Origin: Cenarchaeum sp. SB0662_bin_33
GTDB lineage: Archaea > Thermoproteota > Nitrososphaeria > Nitrososphaerales > Nitrosopumilaceae
Direction of reading: 5' to 3'
Assembly: GCA_009840065.1 (NCBI GenBank)
Contig: VXON01000201.1
Coordinates: forward strand, 1-5,534
Length of the DNA stretch: 5,534 nucleotides
The notes under the pieces are model-generated. The model worked only from the letters and a program-made list of their open reading frames with translations, was not told the DNA's origin and searched no databases. Of this stretch, positions 1 through 5,447 are shown one piece after another; the stretch's first letter is position 1, and the number at the start of each line of letters is the position of its first letter. The position numbers and the translations under genes were made by a program.

Positions 1-117
1 ATCGCCCTATGTGCGAAAATTAAACTACAGAAACTTATGCACGCCGCTATAGTTGCATCTTTTGTGGGTTCCGGTTATCCAAATGGAGGCGGAGGTTTCC
101 CGTCCAAAGTTGAATGA
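1..117 (+). CDS. Possible 3' end of an unidentified gene (partial, left edge)
   Basis: The first reading frame is open from the left edge for 38 codons and ends at a TGA at 115-117. The other two plus frames stop within the first 50 bases or so, and the minus frames are interrupted in this stretch. The translated tail ends in a glycine-rich segment (NGGGGFPSKVE) that I cannot assign to any family. An open run of this length is easily expected by chance, so this may not be coding. If real, it is the C-terminus of a gene reading into the non-coding region, away from the thioredoxin gene. Confidence 0.2.
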   Translation: MALCAKIKLQKLMHAAIVASFVGSGYPNGGGGFPSKVE

Positions 118-541
118 TGACTATCTGGCGCGGATCTGGCCAAAGGGTACACACAGTATCCAATAGATTACTTGGGATGGTCCTCAATGGAGCGACTTGT
201 CACATGAGGACAGAATAGGTTAGAGTAGCCCCATCACACAAGTTTGTACGAGAAACCTTAGAGTAGGAGTGATATAAGGGACTACCACCGGGTACCATGA
301 ACCTCCCTCCCCATATCACTGCATAGCAATATTACAGTATAGGAAACCGTCACCAAGATCCCCTTACTAGATGCATTTTTTTATACGGCAAAATACTGTT
401 TTTACGAATAGAAGTTGTGCTGACCCAACTATGCCTCATGCAAAATGTATGATCTTTATTACCGCTGCCAGCTGCACGATCTCAGTTATTTGAATAAATC
501 CTCCCCATGTTTTGTAAGGGGTCTGTCTACCAGACATATCT
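118..541. other. Long stretch without a recognisable gene
   Basis: Stops occur frequently in all six frames and no frame gives a credible protein. No tRNA T-arm, rRNA segment, RNase P RNA or SRP RNA core motif was recognised on either strand. What can be seen is an inverted repeat that could fold into a bulged hairpin (268-280 with 310-320), a run of seven T followed by ATAC (376-386), and a weak 5-bp stem (413-417 with 426-430). A 65-codon frame from 445 runs antisense into the thioredoxin gene and is most likely a shadow. For a compact archaeal genome this is an unusually long gap, so an unrecognised non-coding RNA or decayed gene is possible. Confidence 0.6.
376..386 (+). promoter_or_regulatory. 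T-run with TATA-like end: terminator or orphan promoter
   Basis: Seven consecutive T at 376-382 are followed by ATAC. Archaeal intrinsic termination uses T-rich tracts on the coding strand, so this could end a plus-strand transcript coming from the left edge. The same bases also resemble a TATA box (TTTATAC), which would place a start site near 409, but no start codon lies there. The sequence alone does not decide between these readings. Confidence 0.25.
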
Positions 542-934
542 TTAGTCCGACTGACATTTACTTTTACACATATCCCTTATGCCTGATGCGCCCACCATTC
601 CAGTCATTCTATGGACAGGCCGGCCCTTGTGGAATAGTATGATGGTTGGTATGGACTGAACGGCATACTTGGCAGTCATTAGGGGGTTTTTGTCAATATT
701 CAGTCGGGCAAACTGTATGGATGGATACTCACCAGCAACGGTCTGAAATGCAGGGTGCAGGGCCCTACAGGGCCCACACCACTCCGCCCAAAAATCGAGT
801 AGAAGCATACTGTTTGTATGTAGCATATTTTGGAGCGTGCCATCATTGGCATCCACAATTGTGCGCGGAGTGTTAAACATCCTCTCCCGCATCTTTTTAG
901 CCATAATTCTCGCTACCTCAGGGTCAGTATCCAT
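542..934 (-). CDS. Thioredoxin
   Basis: A 130-residue cytoplasmic dithiol-disulfide oxidoreductase that would reduce protein disulfides, normally recycled by a thioredoxin reductase, which is not in the window. The active site WCGPC is at residues 52-56 inside the typical context LLLDFWAEWCGPC. The cis-proline loop (SIPT) is at residues 94-97 and the following strand reads IILFHKG, as in canonical thioredoxins. About 25 extra residues precede the fold, beginning DPEVARIMAKKMRERM, a charged helix-like extension of a kind I associate with thaumarchaeal thioredoxins. The C-terminus carries an extra CKSKC pair (Cys123, Cys127). There is no signal peptide. The ATG at 934 is supported by a TATA box centred about 26 bases upstream. 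It lies 22 bases after archease on the same strand, so it can be read both from its own promoter and by read-through. The family call is secure; physiological partners are unknown. Confidence 0.95.
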   Translation of the reverse strand: MDTDPEVARIMAKKMRERMFNTPRTIVDANDGTLQNMLHTNSMLLLDFWAEWCGPCRALHPAFQTVAGEYPSIQFARLNIDKNPLMTAKYAVQSIPTIILFHKGRPVHRMTGMVGASGIRDMCKSKCQSD

Positions 935-955
935 ATCAGATGTATTACGTGTGAT

Positions 956-963
956 TTTATAAA
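956..963 (-). promoter_or_regulatory. TATA box for thioredoxin, overlapping archease stop
   Basis: TTTATAAA is centred 25-26 bases before the thioredoxin ATG. It contains the TAA stop of archease and part of the codons before it. The position fits a leaderless thioredoxin transcript made from an internal promoter. The motif is AT-rich and palindromic, so orientation is inferred from the gene downstream. Confidence 0.6.
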
Positions 964-1379
964 TCCAATAGAAATCTCAACATTATGCCGTCATGGTTGC
1001 AGCTAATCTCCATCTCATGATATGTGGGAGCCTTCACCTCTACTCGGAATTTATGTTTAATCGGGTCCAACGGCTCGCCAAAAGCTCGGGCCTCCATGGT
1101 TATATGCCCGGAGTCATCAAAGGCATCTACAACCACATCCCTTATGGCAAAACCGTCTGCAAGTGTCACAAATATGATATCATCCAACCACTGATATAAT
1201 AGACGATGTACTGCATCATCCCTGATGGTAAAGGAGCGCATAATCTGGTTTTGGACTGTGCTCCTATCCAACATTATATCTACAGTAGACAGGGCAGCAT
1301 CAGCAAGCGCACCCCGCATGTCAGTGTGGCGAATCTCGACTAGTGCATCAGTGGAGTGATCAAGGAATCTATATGGCAT
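957..1379 (-). CDS. Archease (RtcB-activating protein)
   Basis: A 140-residue protein, the normal length for the family. It begins PYRFLDHSTDA (residues 2-12), matching the archease N-terminal metal-binding signature DHTAD, here Asp7, His8 and Asp11. The most conserved C-terminal block is present as GEPLDPIKHKF followed by VKAPTYHEMEI (about 101-125), and the chain ends FLLDL with an acidic residue near the terminus. Archeases promote guanylylation and multiple turnover of the tRNA-splicing ligase RtcB. rtcB is not next to it here, so the link is from family knowledge. The ATG at 1379 is supported by a TATA box about 28 bases upstream. The gene is divergent from rfcS and is followed by thioredoxin on the same strand. 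Confidence 0.93.
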   Translation of the reverse strand: MPYRFLDHSTDALVEIRHTDMRGALADAALSTVDIMLDRSTVQNQIMRSFTIRDDAVHRLLYQWLDDIIFVTLADGFAIRDVVVDAFDDSGHITMEARAFGEPLDPIKHKFRVEVKAPTYHEMEISCNHDGIMLRFLLDL

Positions 1380-1403
1380 TATACACAGATGTCATATCAT
1401 ACA

Positions 1404-1411
1404 ATATTAAA
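1404..1411 (-). promoter_or_regulatory. TATA box for archease
   Basis: On the minus strand the bases read TTTAATAT within ATTTAATATT, centred about 28 bases before the archease ATG at 1379. This is the spacing expected for a leaderless archaeal transcript. Confidence 0.55.
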
Positions 1412-1429
1412 TCCAGTGTTTTACGTAGC

Positions 1430-1437
1430 TATTAGTA
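1430..1437 (+). promoter_or_regulatory. Weak TATA-like box for rfcS
   Basis: TATTAGTA is centred about 26-27 bases before the ATG at 1460. It is a poor TATA match, but the spacing equals that of the other promoters in the window. This favours 1460 over the second ATG at 1469. Confidence 0.35.
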
Positions 1438-1459
1438 TGGGAGTTAGTGACTATACAGT

Positions 1460-2398
1460 ATGGATGGAATGTGGGTGGAGAAGTATCGTCCTACAGAGAT
1501 CACAGATGTTGTGGGGCAGAGGGGCACCATAAACAGCATACAGGGTCTTTTAGAGAATGTAGCACAGATGCCACATCTGCTCTTCTCTGGATCAGCCGGC
1601 ACGGGCAAGACTACGACTGCCTTGTGTATAGCACAACACATACTAGGAGAGAACCGCCCCAATTACACTCTAGAATTGAATGCCTCAGATGAGAGGGGCA
1701 TAGACATGGTACGAGAGAAGGTAAAGCGATTCTCCAGATATGCGGGGATGGGAGAGATACCCTTTAAAATCATAATACTAGATGAGGCCGACGAGATGAC
1801 ATCAGGGGCGCAGACGGCTCTGCGTCGCATAATAGAGGATGCGGCCAAGTATTGCAGGTTTATCATAATAGCCAATAATGTATCAAAGATAATAGATCCA
1901 ATACAGTCCCGATGCGCCAACTTTAGGTTTACATCCATATCCAAAGAGGAGGTGATGGGCAGACTCCGACAGATAGCCGAGGCCGAGGGCATCCCCATAG
2001 ATGATGAATCCCTAGAGATGATACACGATTACTCTGGTGGAGATATGAGGTACTCCATAAATCTAATGCAGGCATCTGTCTCAGATTCCAGTATAACTAC
2101 AGATAGTGTACGGGCCATGGCCGGGCTGGCAAAGGTGACGGATGTTGATCGTATATTACAGATGGCCATAGATGGTAATTTTACAGAGGCGCGCCAAAAG
2201 ACTGTAGAACTTATAAAAACATATGGAATGTCCGAGTCGGACTTTTTAAAGTATATAACCGCAGCTGCATTCAAACTAGAACGTGTAGACCCATCCAGAG
2301 TAGTGCGCATAATAGCCGAATACGACTATCGTATACTGTCTGGTGCTAACGCCGAGATACAGTTATCTGCCATGCTATCAGAGCTGGCATCCAAGTAG
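1460..2398 (+). CDS. rfcS: Replication factor C small subunit (clamp loader ATPase)
   Basis: A 312-residue AAA+ ATPase of the archaeal clamp loader, which with the large subunit opens the PCNA ring and loads it at primer-template junctions. The family hallmarks appear in order: N-terminal WVEKYRP (residues 5-11), VVGQ (17-20), Walker A GSAGTGKTT (44-52), ELNASDERG (72-80), Walker B LDEAD (107-111), sensor 1 asparagines (139-140), the SRC arginine-finger motif (150-152) and sensor 2 GGDMR (193-197). The all-helical C-terminal collar follows. The length is close to the usual archaeal small subunit, with no intein. Walker A has SA where PP is commonest, which should still bind ATP because GKTT is intact. 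The ATG at 1460 is used; a second ATG at 1469 would give the shorter MWVEKYRP start. The large subunit gene is outside the window. The gene converges on the HD phosphohydrolase gene. Confidence 0.97.
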   Translation: MDGMWVEKYRPTEITDVVGQRGTINSIQGLLENVAQMPHLLFSGSAGTGKTTTALCIAQHILGENRPNYTLELNASDERGIDMVREKVKRFSRYAGMGEIPFKIIILDEADEMTSGAQTALRRIIEDAAKYCRFIIIANNVSKIIDPIQSRCANFRFTSISKEEVMGRLRQIAEAEGIPIDDESLEMIHDYSGGDMRYSINLMQASVSDSSITTDSVRAMAGLAKVTDVDRILQMAIDGNFTEARQKTVELIKTYGMSESDFLKYITAAAFKLERVDPSRVVRIIAEYDYRILSGANAEIQLSAMLSELASK

Positions 2399-2503
2399 TC
2401 CATGCGGGGTGTTTTTCACACATATACAACACATTATTGGATATGGTTCCCGGGCTTAGATGGAGACTGGAAAATCCCTCGTCATTGCAGGTGTAACCAA
2501 GCC
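2399..2503. other. Convergent intergenic region, rfcS and HD gene ends
   Basis: This gap lies between two converging stop codons. It contains a five-T run at 2412-2416 soon after rfcS, usable as a T-rich archaeal terminator, and only a four-base T tract on the minus strand (2471-2474) for the HD operon. No gene or RNA was recognised. Confidence 0.5.
2408..2416 (+). terminator. Possible T-rich terminator of rfcS
   Basis: GGGTG is followed by five T beginning 14 bases after the rfcS stop codon. Archaeal RNA polymerase can terminate at short T tracts without a strong hairpin, but the run is short and the call is weak. Confidence 0.3.
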
Positions 2504-3766
2504 CTATATTATAATACCAAACTCGCTAGAGACATAATCGCGTACAGTGTCCCTGACTTGCTTGATATCCGGACCAAATATGTAAAATTTGTCGATTGGT
2601 GAATGGGTAGATATTATGGGGGAGGACTCGTTCAGGTGTCTTGGCACACCGTCGCGTATCACAAGTATTTGGTCTTCGTTGTGGTGCACGGGTATGTGGG
2701 ATGTATGTACCACTATATTGTGCTCGTCCATGTGCAATGTCTGGGCAATCTCAGATGCAACCTTCTGTTGTGCGGCATGATTCATCTTTGCCATCTTAAG
2801 GCGGGCTCTTGGGTCTGGTATGTCTCTACCGGGATAGATTTCACAGACCCGCTTGAGTAGATCACGGCGCCGCAGACGGGTCATTATATCCGATGCCACT
2901 CCCTCCGATGACAGTATGCTGTTGCTCAATGATTGATCATCCAGTTTCATATAATTATCCAGGAAATTTGGTGAATCGACCAGTAATTCGTCGGGGCCTA
3001 TGACACCACCTACTGCACACAGCATAGAGTCTATACACATTCTGTTGGCTATCACTATGGCGTGATGCTGATATACCTGTGCATGCATCAGATAGCGGTT
3101 CAGTCTGTACTGCTCAACCGCCCCCCAGCCTTTGATGTTTACTGCCACCCATCTCTCACCGGTATCTTTGGTGGTGGTCATCGTATGTATTAATTGATCG
3201 AGATCAAAATTGCCATACACAACGCCCAGATGATACGAGTCCCGGCGCAGATAGTCCATGCGATCCACATCCAGTGGGCCAGACACCACATCGGAGGCCA
3301 GCATGCTCTCCTGGGATGTCCAGCCGGGGACGGGCTTATGATTAAGAATGCCTGCCACCTGGGGCGCCAACTCTCCTAGTATACATGACATCTCCTCATC
3401 ATCCCTTATTATCATCTGGGAGATCTCCTCATGGCTTATTGGTCGATCATTTATACCAGACAGAACAGGCTCAAAGATATGGGAGAACGGGCCATGGCCT
3501 ATATCATGTAATAATGCAGCCAGACGAACGATTTTGGTCATCTCATCGTTGAATCCGAGGCGCTTTGCCACCCTGCCTGCCAAATGACACACTCCCAGCG
3601 AGTGCTCAAATCTTGTATGGCATGCGGATGGATATACAGTGTCGGCCTGTGCCAGTTGTTTGATCCTGTGCAGGCGTCGAAATATAGGCGAATCAATTAC
3701 ACGAATCTCAAGCTTGCTCAAATCTATAAAGCCATACAGTGGATCATGCACAGACTTGTAGGTCAA
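2504..3766 (-). CDS. HD-domain phosphohydrolase, SAMHD1/YwfO-like (COG1078 type)
   Basis: A 420-residue metal-dependent phosphohydrolase. The N-terminus YKSVHDPLYGFI is typical of this family. The active site is intact: HTRFEHS (His50, His55), HDIGHGPFSH (His87, Asp88, His91, His96) and LDVDRMDYLRRD, where Asp168 matches the metal ligand Asp311 of SAMHD1. The closely similar SAMHD1 core hydrolyses dNTPs to nucleosides plus triphosphate, and bacterial relatives are dNTP triphosphohydrolases, so a role in nucleotide pools is likely but the substrate is not proven. About 240 residues follow the core, forming the family's helical and C-terminal regions. The start must be TTG: an in-frame TGA lies a few codons upstream and the next ATG would remove the first HD motif. 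That TTG sits one base after the stop of the YwgA-like gene, with no TATA box, so expression should depend on that gene. Confidence 0.92.
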   Translation of the reverse strand: MTYKSVHDPLYGFIDLSKLEIRVIDSPIFRRLHRIKQLAQADTVYPSACHTRFEHSLGVCHLAGRVAKRLGFNDEMTKIVRLAALLHDIGHGPFSHIFEPVLSGINDRPISHEEISQMIIRDDEEMSCILGELAPQVAGILNHKPVPGWTSQESMLASDVVSGPLDVDRMDYLRRDSYHLGVVYGNFDLDQLIHTMTTTKDTGERWVAVNIKGWGAVEQYRLNRYLMHAQVYQHHAIVIANRMCIDSMLCAVGGVIGPDELLVDSPNFLDNYMKLDDQSLSNSILSSEGVASDIMTRLRRRDLLKRVCEIYPGRDIPDPRARLKMAKMNHAAQQKVASEIAQTLHMDEHNIVVHTSHIPVHHNEDQILVIRDGVPRHLNESSPIISTHSPIDKFYIFGPDIKQVRDTVRDYVSSEFGIII

Positions 3767-3767
3767 T

Positions 3768-4286
3768 CTAAACGTGCACCAGGTTCAGTCTCTGTAGCAT
3801 CTCTATACCCATCTGTGTATCCCCCCTATACAACCCCCAATCAGACTCTCCAGCATCAAGTACGGCCTCATCATAAGACCTGTCGACCATCAGATATAGT
3901 ATCTTTGATGCATATGAGAGGGCGGCCACATCAAAATTACACGTCTCCCTACAGACATTCATGAACGACCCTATCATCATGTATTCAGGTCTGTTTTTAA
4001 GATCATTAGATATGTCAACTCCGTCATCATTCAAGGAATAATCATATGATTCATAGTAGATGCCAGGTGTCATGTTCTCAGATACAAAGGATGTAGAAAC
4101 CAATCGCTCCAATATGCGGCCTAGCTCCTCGCTGAAAGGCCCATAGTATTGCAGTTTATATGGCGGCATCTCCAGCGTGGGGATTTTGCAGCCGGCTATA
4201 TATGCCAATTTTTGTAGTGCAATCCGCCCTATGTGAGCATCTCCCTTACAGTACAGCAATAACAGAATAGAGTCAAAGGCATCCAT
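3768..4286 (-). CDS. YwgA-like winged-helix protein, partner of the HD gene
   Basis: A predicted 172-residue soluble protein. Residues about 18-60 read HIGRIALQKLAYIAG, then YKLQYYGPFSEELGRILERL, followed by YDYSLNDDGVDI (81-92). This succession (a G-R-x-x-LQKL-type helix, a YGPFS turn with EEL, then a Y-x-L-x-x-x-G strand) is what I recognise from YwgA-like and SocA/Panacea-like winged-helix proteins. The second half is mostly helical with no motif I know. I start it at ATG 4286 because a TATA box lies about 26 bases upstream. The frame stays open to a TTG at 4343, which would add 19 residues. It ends one base before the HD gene; ywgA and ywfO are also neighbours in Bacillus subtilis, so a functional pair is plausible. 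Biochemical function is unknown; DNA binding, regulation of the HD enzyme or an antitoxin-like role are guesses. Confidence 0.8.
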   Translation of the reverse strand: MDAFDSILLLLYCKGDAHIGRIALQKLAYIAGCKIPTLEMPPYKLQYYGPFSEELGRILERLVSTSFVSENMTPGIYYESYDYSLNDDGVDISNDLKNRPEYMMIGSFMNVCRETCNFDVAALSYASKILYLMVDRSYDEAVLDAGESDWGLYRGDTQMGIEMLQRLNLVHV

Positions 4287-4308
4287 ATTTTGTATAATGG
4301 TGGTGTTG

Positions 4309-4316
4309 CTATTTAC
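4309..4316 (-). promoter_or_regulatory. TATA box for the YwgA-like/HD operon
   Basis: On the minus strand GTAAATAG is centred about 26-27 bases before the ATG at 4286. It lies inside the extra stretch that would be translated from the TTG at 4343, so it argues for the shorter start and a leaderless transcript covering both genes. Confidence 0.5.
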
Positions 4317-4343
4317 GTCGTTCCCAAGGGGCGCGCAGAGCAA

Positions 4344-4486
4344 CTACCACATCAGCAGTTCAAAAGGCATAACTGCGGATGTATTCCTGTTTTATCATAC
4401 ATGGTTTGGATTAAAGTGCACCATATTATTCATATTTATTAAATGTTATATATGATCATAGATATTAAAATTAAATAATGTATCAG
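4344..4486. other. AT-rich spacer between the two minus-strand operons
   Basis: No protein longer than about 16 codons is found here. Bases 4420-4486 are very AT-rich and hold T-rich tracts on the minus strand just after the glycosylase stop, a TATA-like box (4445-4452) and a perfect 10-base palindrome, TATGATCATA (4451-4460). The segment probably combines the end of one transcript with upstream regulatory sequence of the next. Confidence 0.5.
4462..4477 (-). terminator. Possible T-rich terminator of the glycosylase operon
   Basis: The minus strand reads ATTTAATTTTAATATC starting about 10 bases after the glycosylase stop. T-rich tracts of this sort terminate archaeal transcription. No stable GC hairpin precedes it, so the call rests on composition and position. 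Confidence 0.4.
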
Positions 4487-5173
4487 TTACATGCTGACTT
4501 CATTTATTATGCGCAAGGCATGAGCAAATACAGCATCCCATGCCTCCCAAGTGAGTCGGCCGGTCTGAGTATTCTGTCTAGATGGATGATACGATGTTAG
4601 CACACGTATGTCTGTACTGTCATATTCATACAGTATATTGTGACCAAATTTGGTAGGTTTTACTCTTAAAGCCTGACAGGCAGCCCTGTATCCAATCTGG
4701 CCCAAACACAGAATCAATCTCACATTGGACAGTATGGCCATCTCATGCTTCAGAAACGGAAGACAGTTACGCAGTTCTGCGGTGGTGGGCTTGTTCTGCG
4801 GTGGTGCGCAGCGCGCCGCGGCGGTAACGTAGACGTTGCGTAAGAGCAGTCCATCGGATTTATTAGTGCTGGTTGTGATCGATGCAAATTTATATTCATA
4901 CATGATGCGGGTCAGCCAGTTCGCAGACGAGTCTCCGGTAAACATTCTGCCTGTACGATTCCCTCCATGAGCCGCGGGAGCCAATCCCACTATCAACAGT
5001 TTTGCATGTATATCACCAAAACCCGGCAGCGGCCTGCCATGATAAGATTCGTTTATGAACCGCCTTGTACGAGTGGCAGCAACCTCACGTATGTATTGTG
5101 CAAGACGTGGACATTTCATACAGTCTAAAATCTCCTGATGCAATGATGCCATCTCTTTTTCAGGTTCATTCAT
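4487..5173 (-). CDS. Family 5 uracil-DNA glycosylase (UDGb), iron-sulfur type
   Basis: A 228-residue base-excision repair enzyme that removes uracil, and in characterised family members hypoxanthine, from DNA. Motif 1 is GLAPAAHGGNRTGR (63-76) followed by MFTGD (77-81); alanine where other families have a catalytic Asp or Asn is the mark of family 5. Motif 3 is HPSRQNTQTGR (196-206), also typical of this family. Four cysteines suited to the structural 4Fe-4S cluster are Cys18 and Cys21 (CMKCPRL), Cys122 and Cys137. The length is normal for the family. The ATG at 5173 lies six bases after the stop of the upstream small gene and no TATA box is seen 25-30 bases before it, so the two are probably one transcript; the next Met is residue 8. 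Family assignment is firm; substrate range is from relatives. Confidence 0.94.
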   Translation of the reverse strand: MNEPEKEMASLHQEILDCMKCPRLAQYIREVAATRTRRFINESYHGRPLPGFGDIHAKLLIVGLAPAAHGGNRTGRMFTGDSSANWLTRIMYEYKFASITTSTNKSDGLLLRNVYVTAAARCAPPQNKPTTAELRNCLPFLKHEMAILSNVRLILCLGQIGYRAACQALRVKPTKFGHNILYEYDSTDIRVLTSYHPSRQNTQTGRLTWEAWDAVFAHALRIINEVSM

Positions 5174-5179
5174 GTTTCG

Positions 5180-5413
5180 TCAGGGTCCTGGTGCGTCAGG
5201 CCAAACGGTACTTGTGTGGCGCAGTTCACCACAGCAGCACACCGCATAATCCTGATGGGCCAGCTCACCATTAAGAAGAATTCTAAGATACCATGGACCC
5301 GGCATGTTGCAGCGCTCACATATCGTGGACGAGTCCCGGCTGGCGGTGAATCCACCAGTGCCATCATCTTCCGTACTCCAGCCCAATGATTTCCAATCAT
5401 CTTTGCTAAACAT
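5180..5413 (-). CDS. Small cysteine-containing protein, possible zinc ribbon, upstream of UDG
   Basis: A predicted 77-residue acidic, tryptophan-containing soluble protein that I do not recognise. It begins MFSKDDWKSLGW and contains CERC (Cys32, Cys35) and, 23 residues later, a CCCGE segment (Cys59-Cys61). Two such knuckles could hold a metal ion as a zinc ribbon, although the second is not the standard CxxC. The ATG at 5413 is supported by a TATA box about 27 bases upstream, and the stop is six bases before the glycosylase start, making a two-gene operon. A different frame on the same strand is open over 5170-5481 for 103 codons and overlaps the glycosylase start as ATGA. I prefer this frame for its composition, cysteine motifs and promoter position, but the evidence is not decisive. 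Confidence 0.65.
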   Translation of the reverse strand: MFSKDDWKSLGWSTEDDGTGGFTASRDSSTICERCNMPGPWYLRILLNGELAHQDYAVCCCGELRHTSTVWPDAPGP

Positions 5414-5436
5414 GTAAAATTGCTACTACATATCAC

Positions 5437-5444
5437 AGATAAAA
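5437..5444 (-). promoter_or_regulatory. TATA box for the small-protein/UDG operon
   Basis: The minus strand reads TTTTATCT, centred about 27-28 bases before the ATG at 5413. This matches the spacing of the other promoters in the window and implies a leaderless transcript carrying both the small gene and the glycosylase. Confidence 0.5.
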
Positions 5445-5447
5445 GGT

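Larger units (their letters stand above)
1380..1459. other. Divergent promoter region between archease and rfcS
   Basis: Eighty bases separate the two start codons. They contain a good TATA-like box for the minus-strand archease and a weaker one for the plus-strand rfcS, spaced so that both transcripts would be leaderless or almost so. No other gene fits in this space. Confidence 0.6.

Noticed and set aside
114..120. ATGATGA resembling the C box of a C/D guide RNA
   Set aside because: No CTGA D box is found within a guide-RNA length downstream, so the structure is incomplete.
220..266. Nine-base direct repeat TTAGAGTAG at 220-228 and 258-266
   Set aside because: A single nine-base repeat in a region this size is close to chance expectation; there are only two copies and no array.
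445..876. Plus-strand open frames at 445-642 and 646-876
   Set aside because: They are mostly antisense to thioredoxin, with no motif and no promoter at the spacing used elsewhere in the window.
1663..1998. 111-codon minus-strand open frame
   Set aside because: It is antisense to rfcS, whose family motifs run through the whole stretch.
3584..3964. 126-codon plus-strand open frame
   Set aside because: It lies antisense across the well-supported HD and YwgA-like genes and has no motif; it is a shadow of their codon use.
4287..4343. Longer YwgA-like protein starting at TTG 4343
   Set aside because: The extra 19 residues are low in conserved features and contain the TATA box that fits the ATG at 4286.
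4344..4433. Mini-frames of 8-16 codons on the minus strand
   Set aside because: They are too short and unsupported; only the associated TATA-like box is worth noting.
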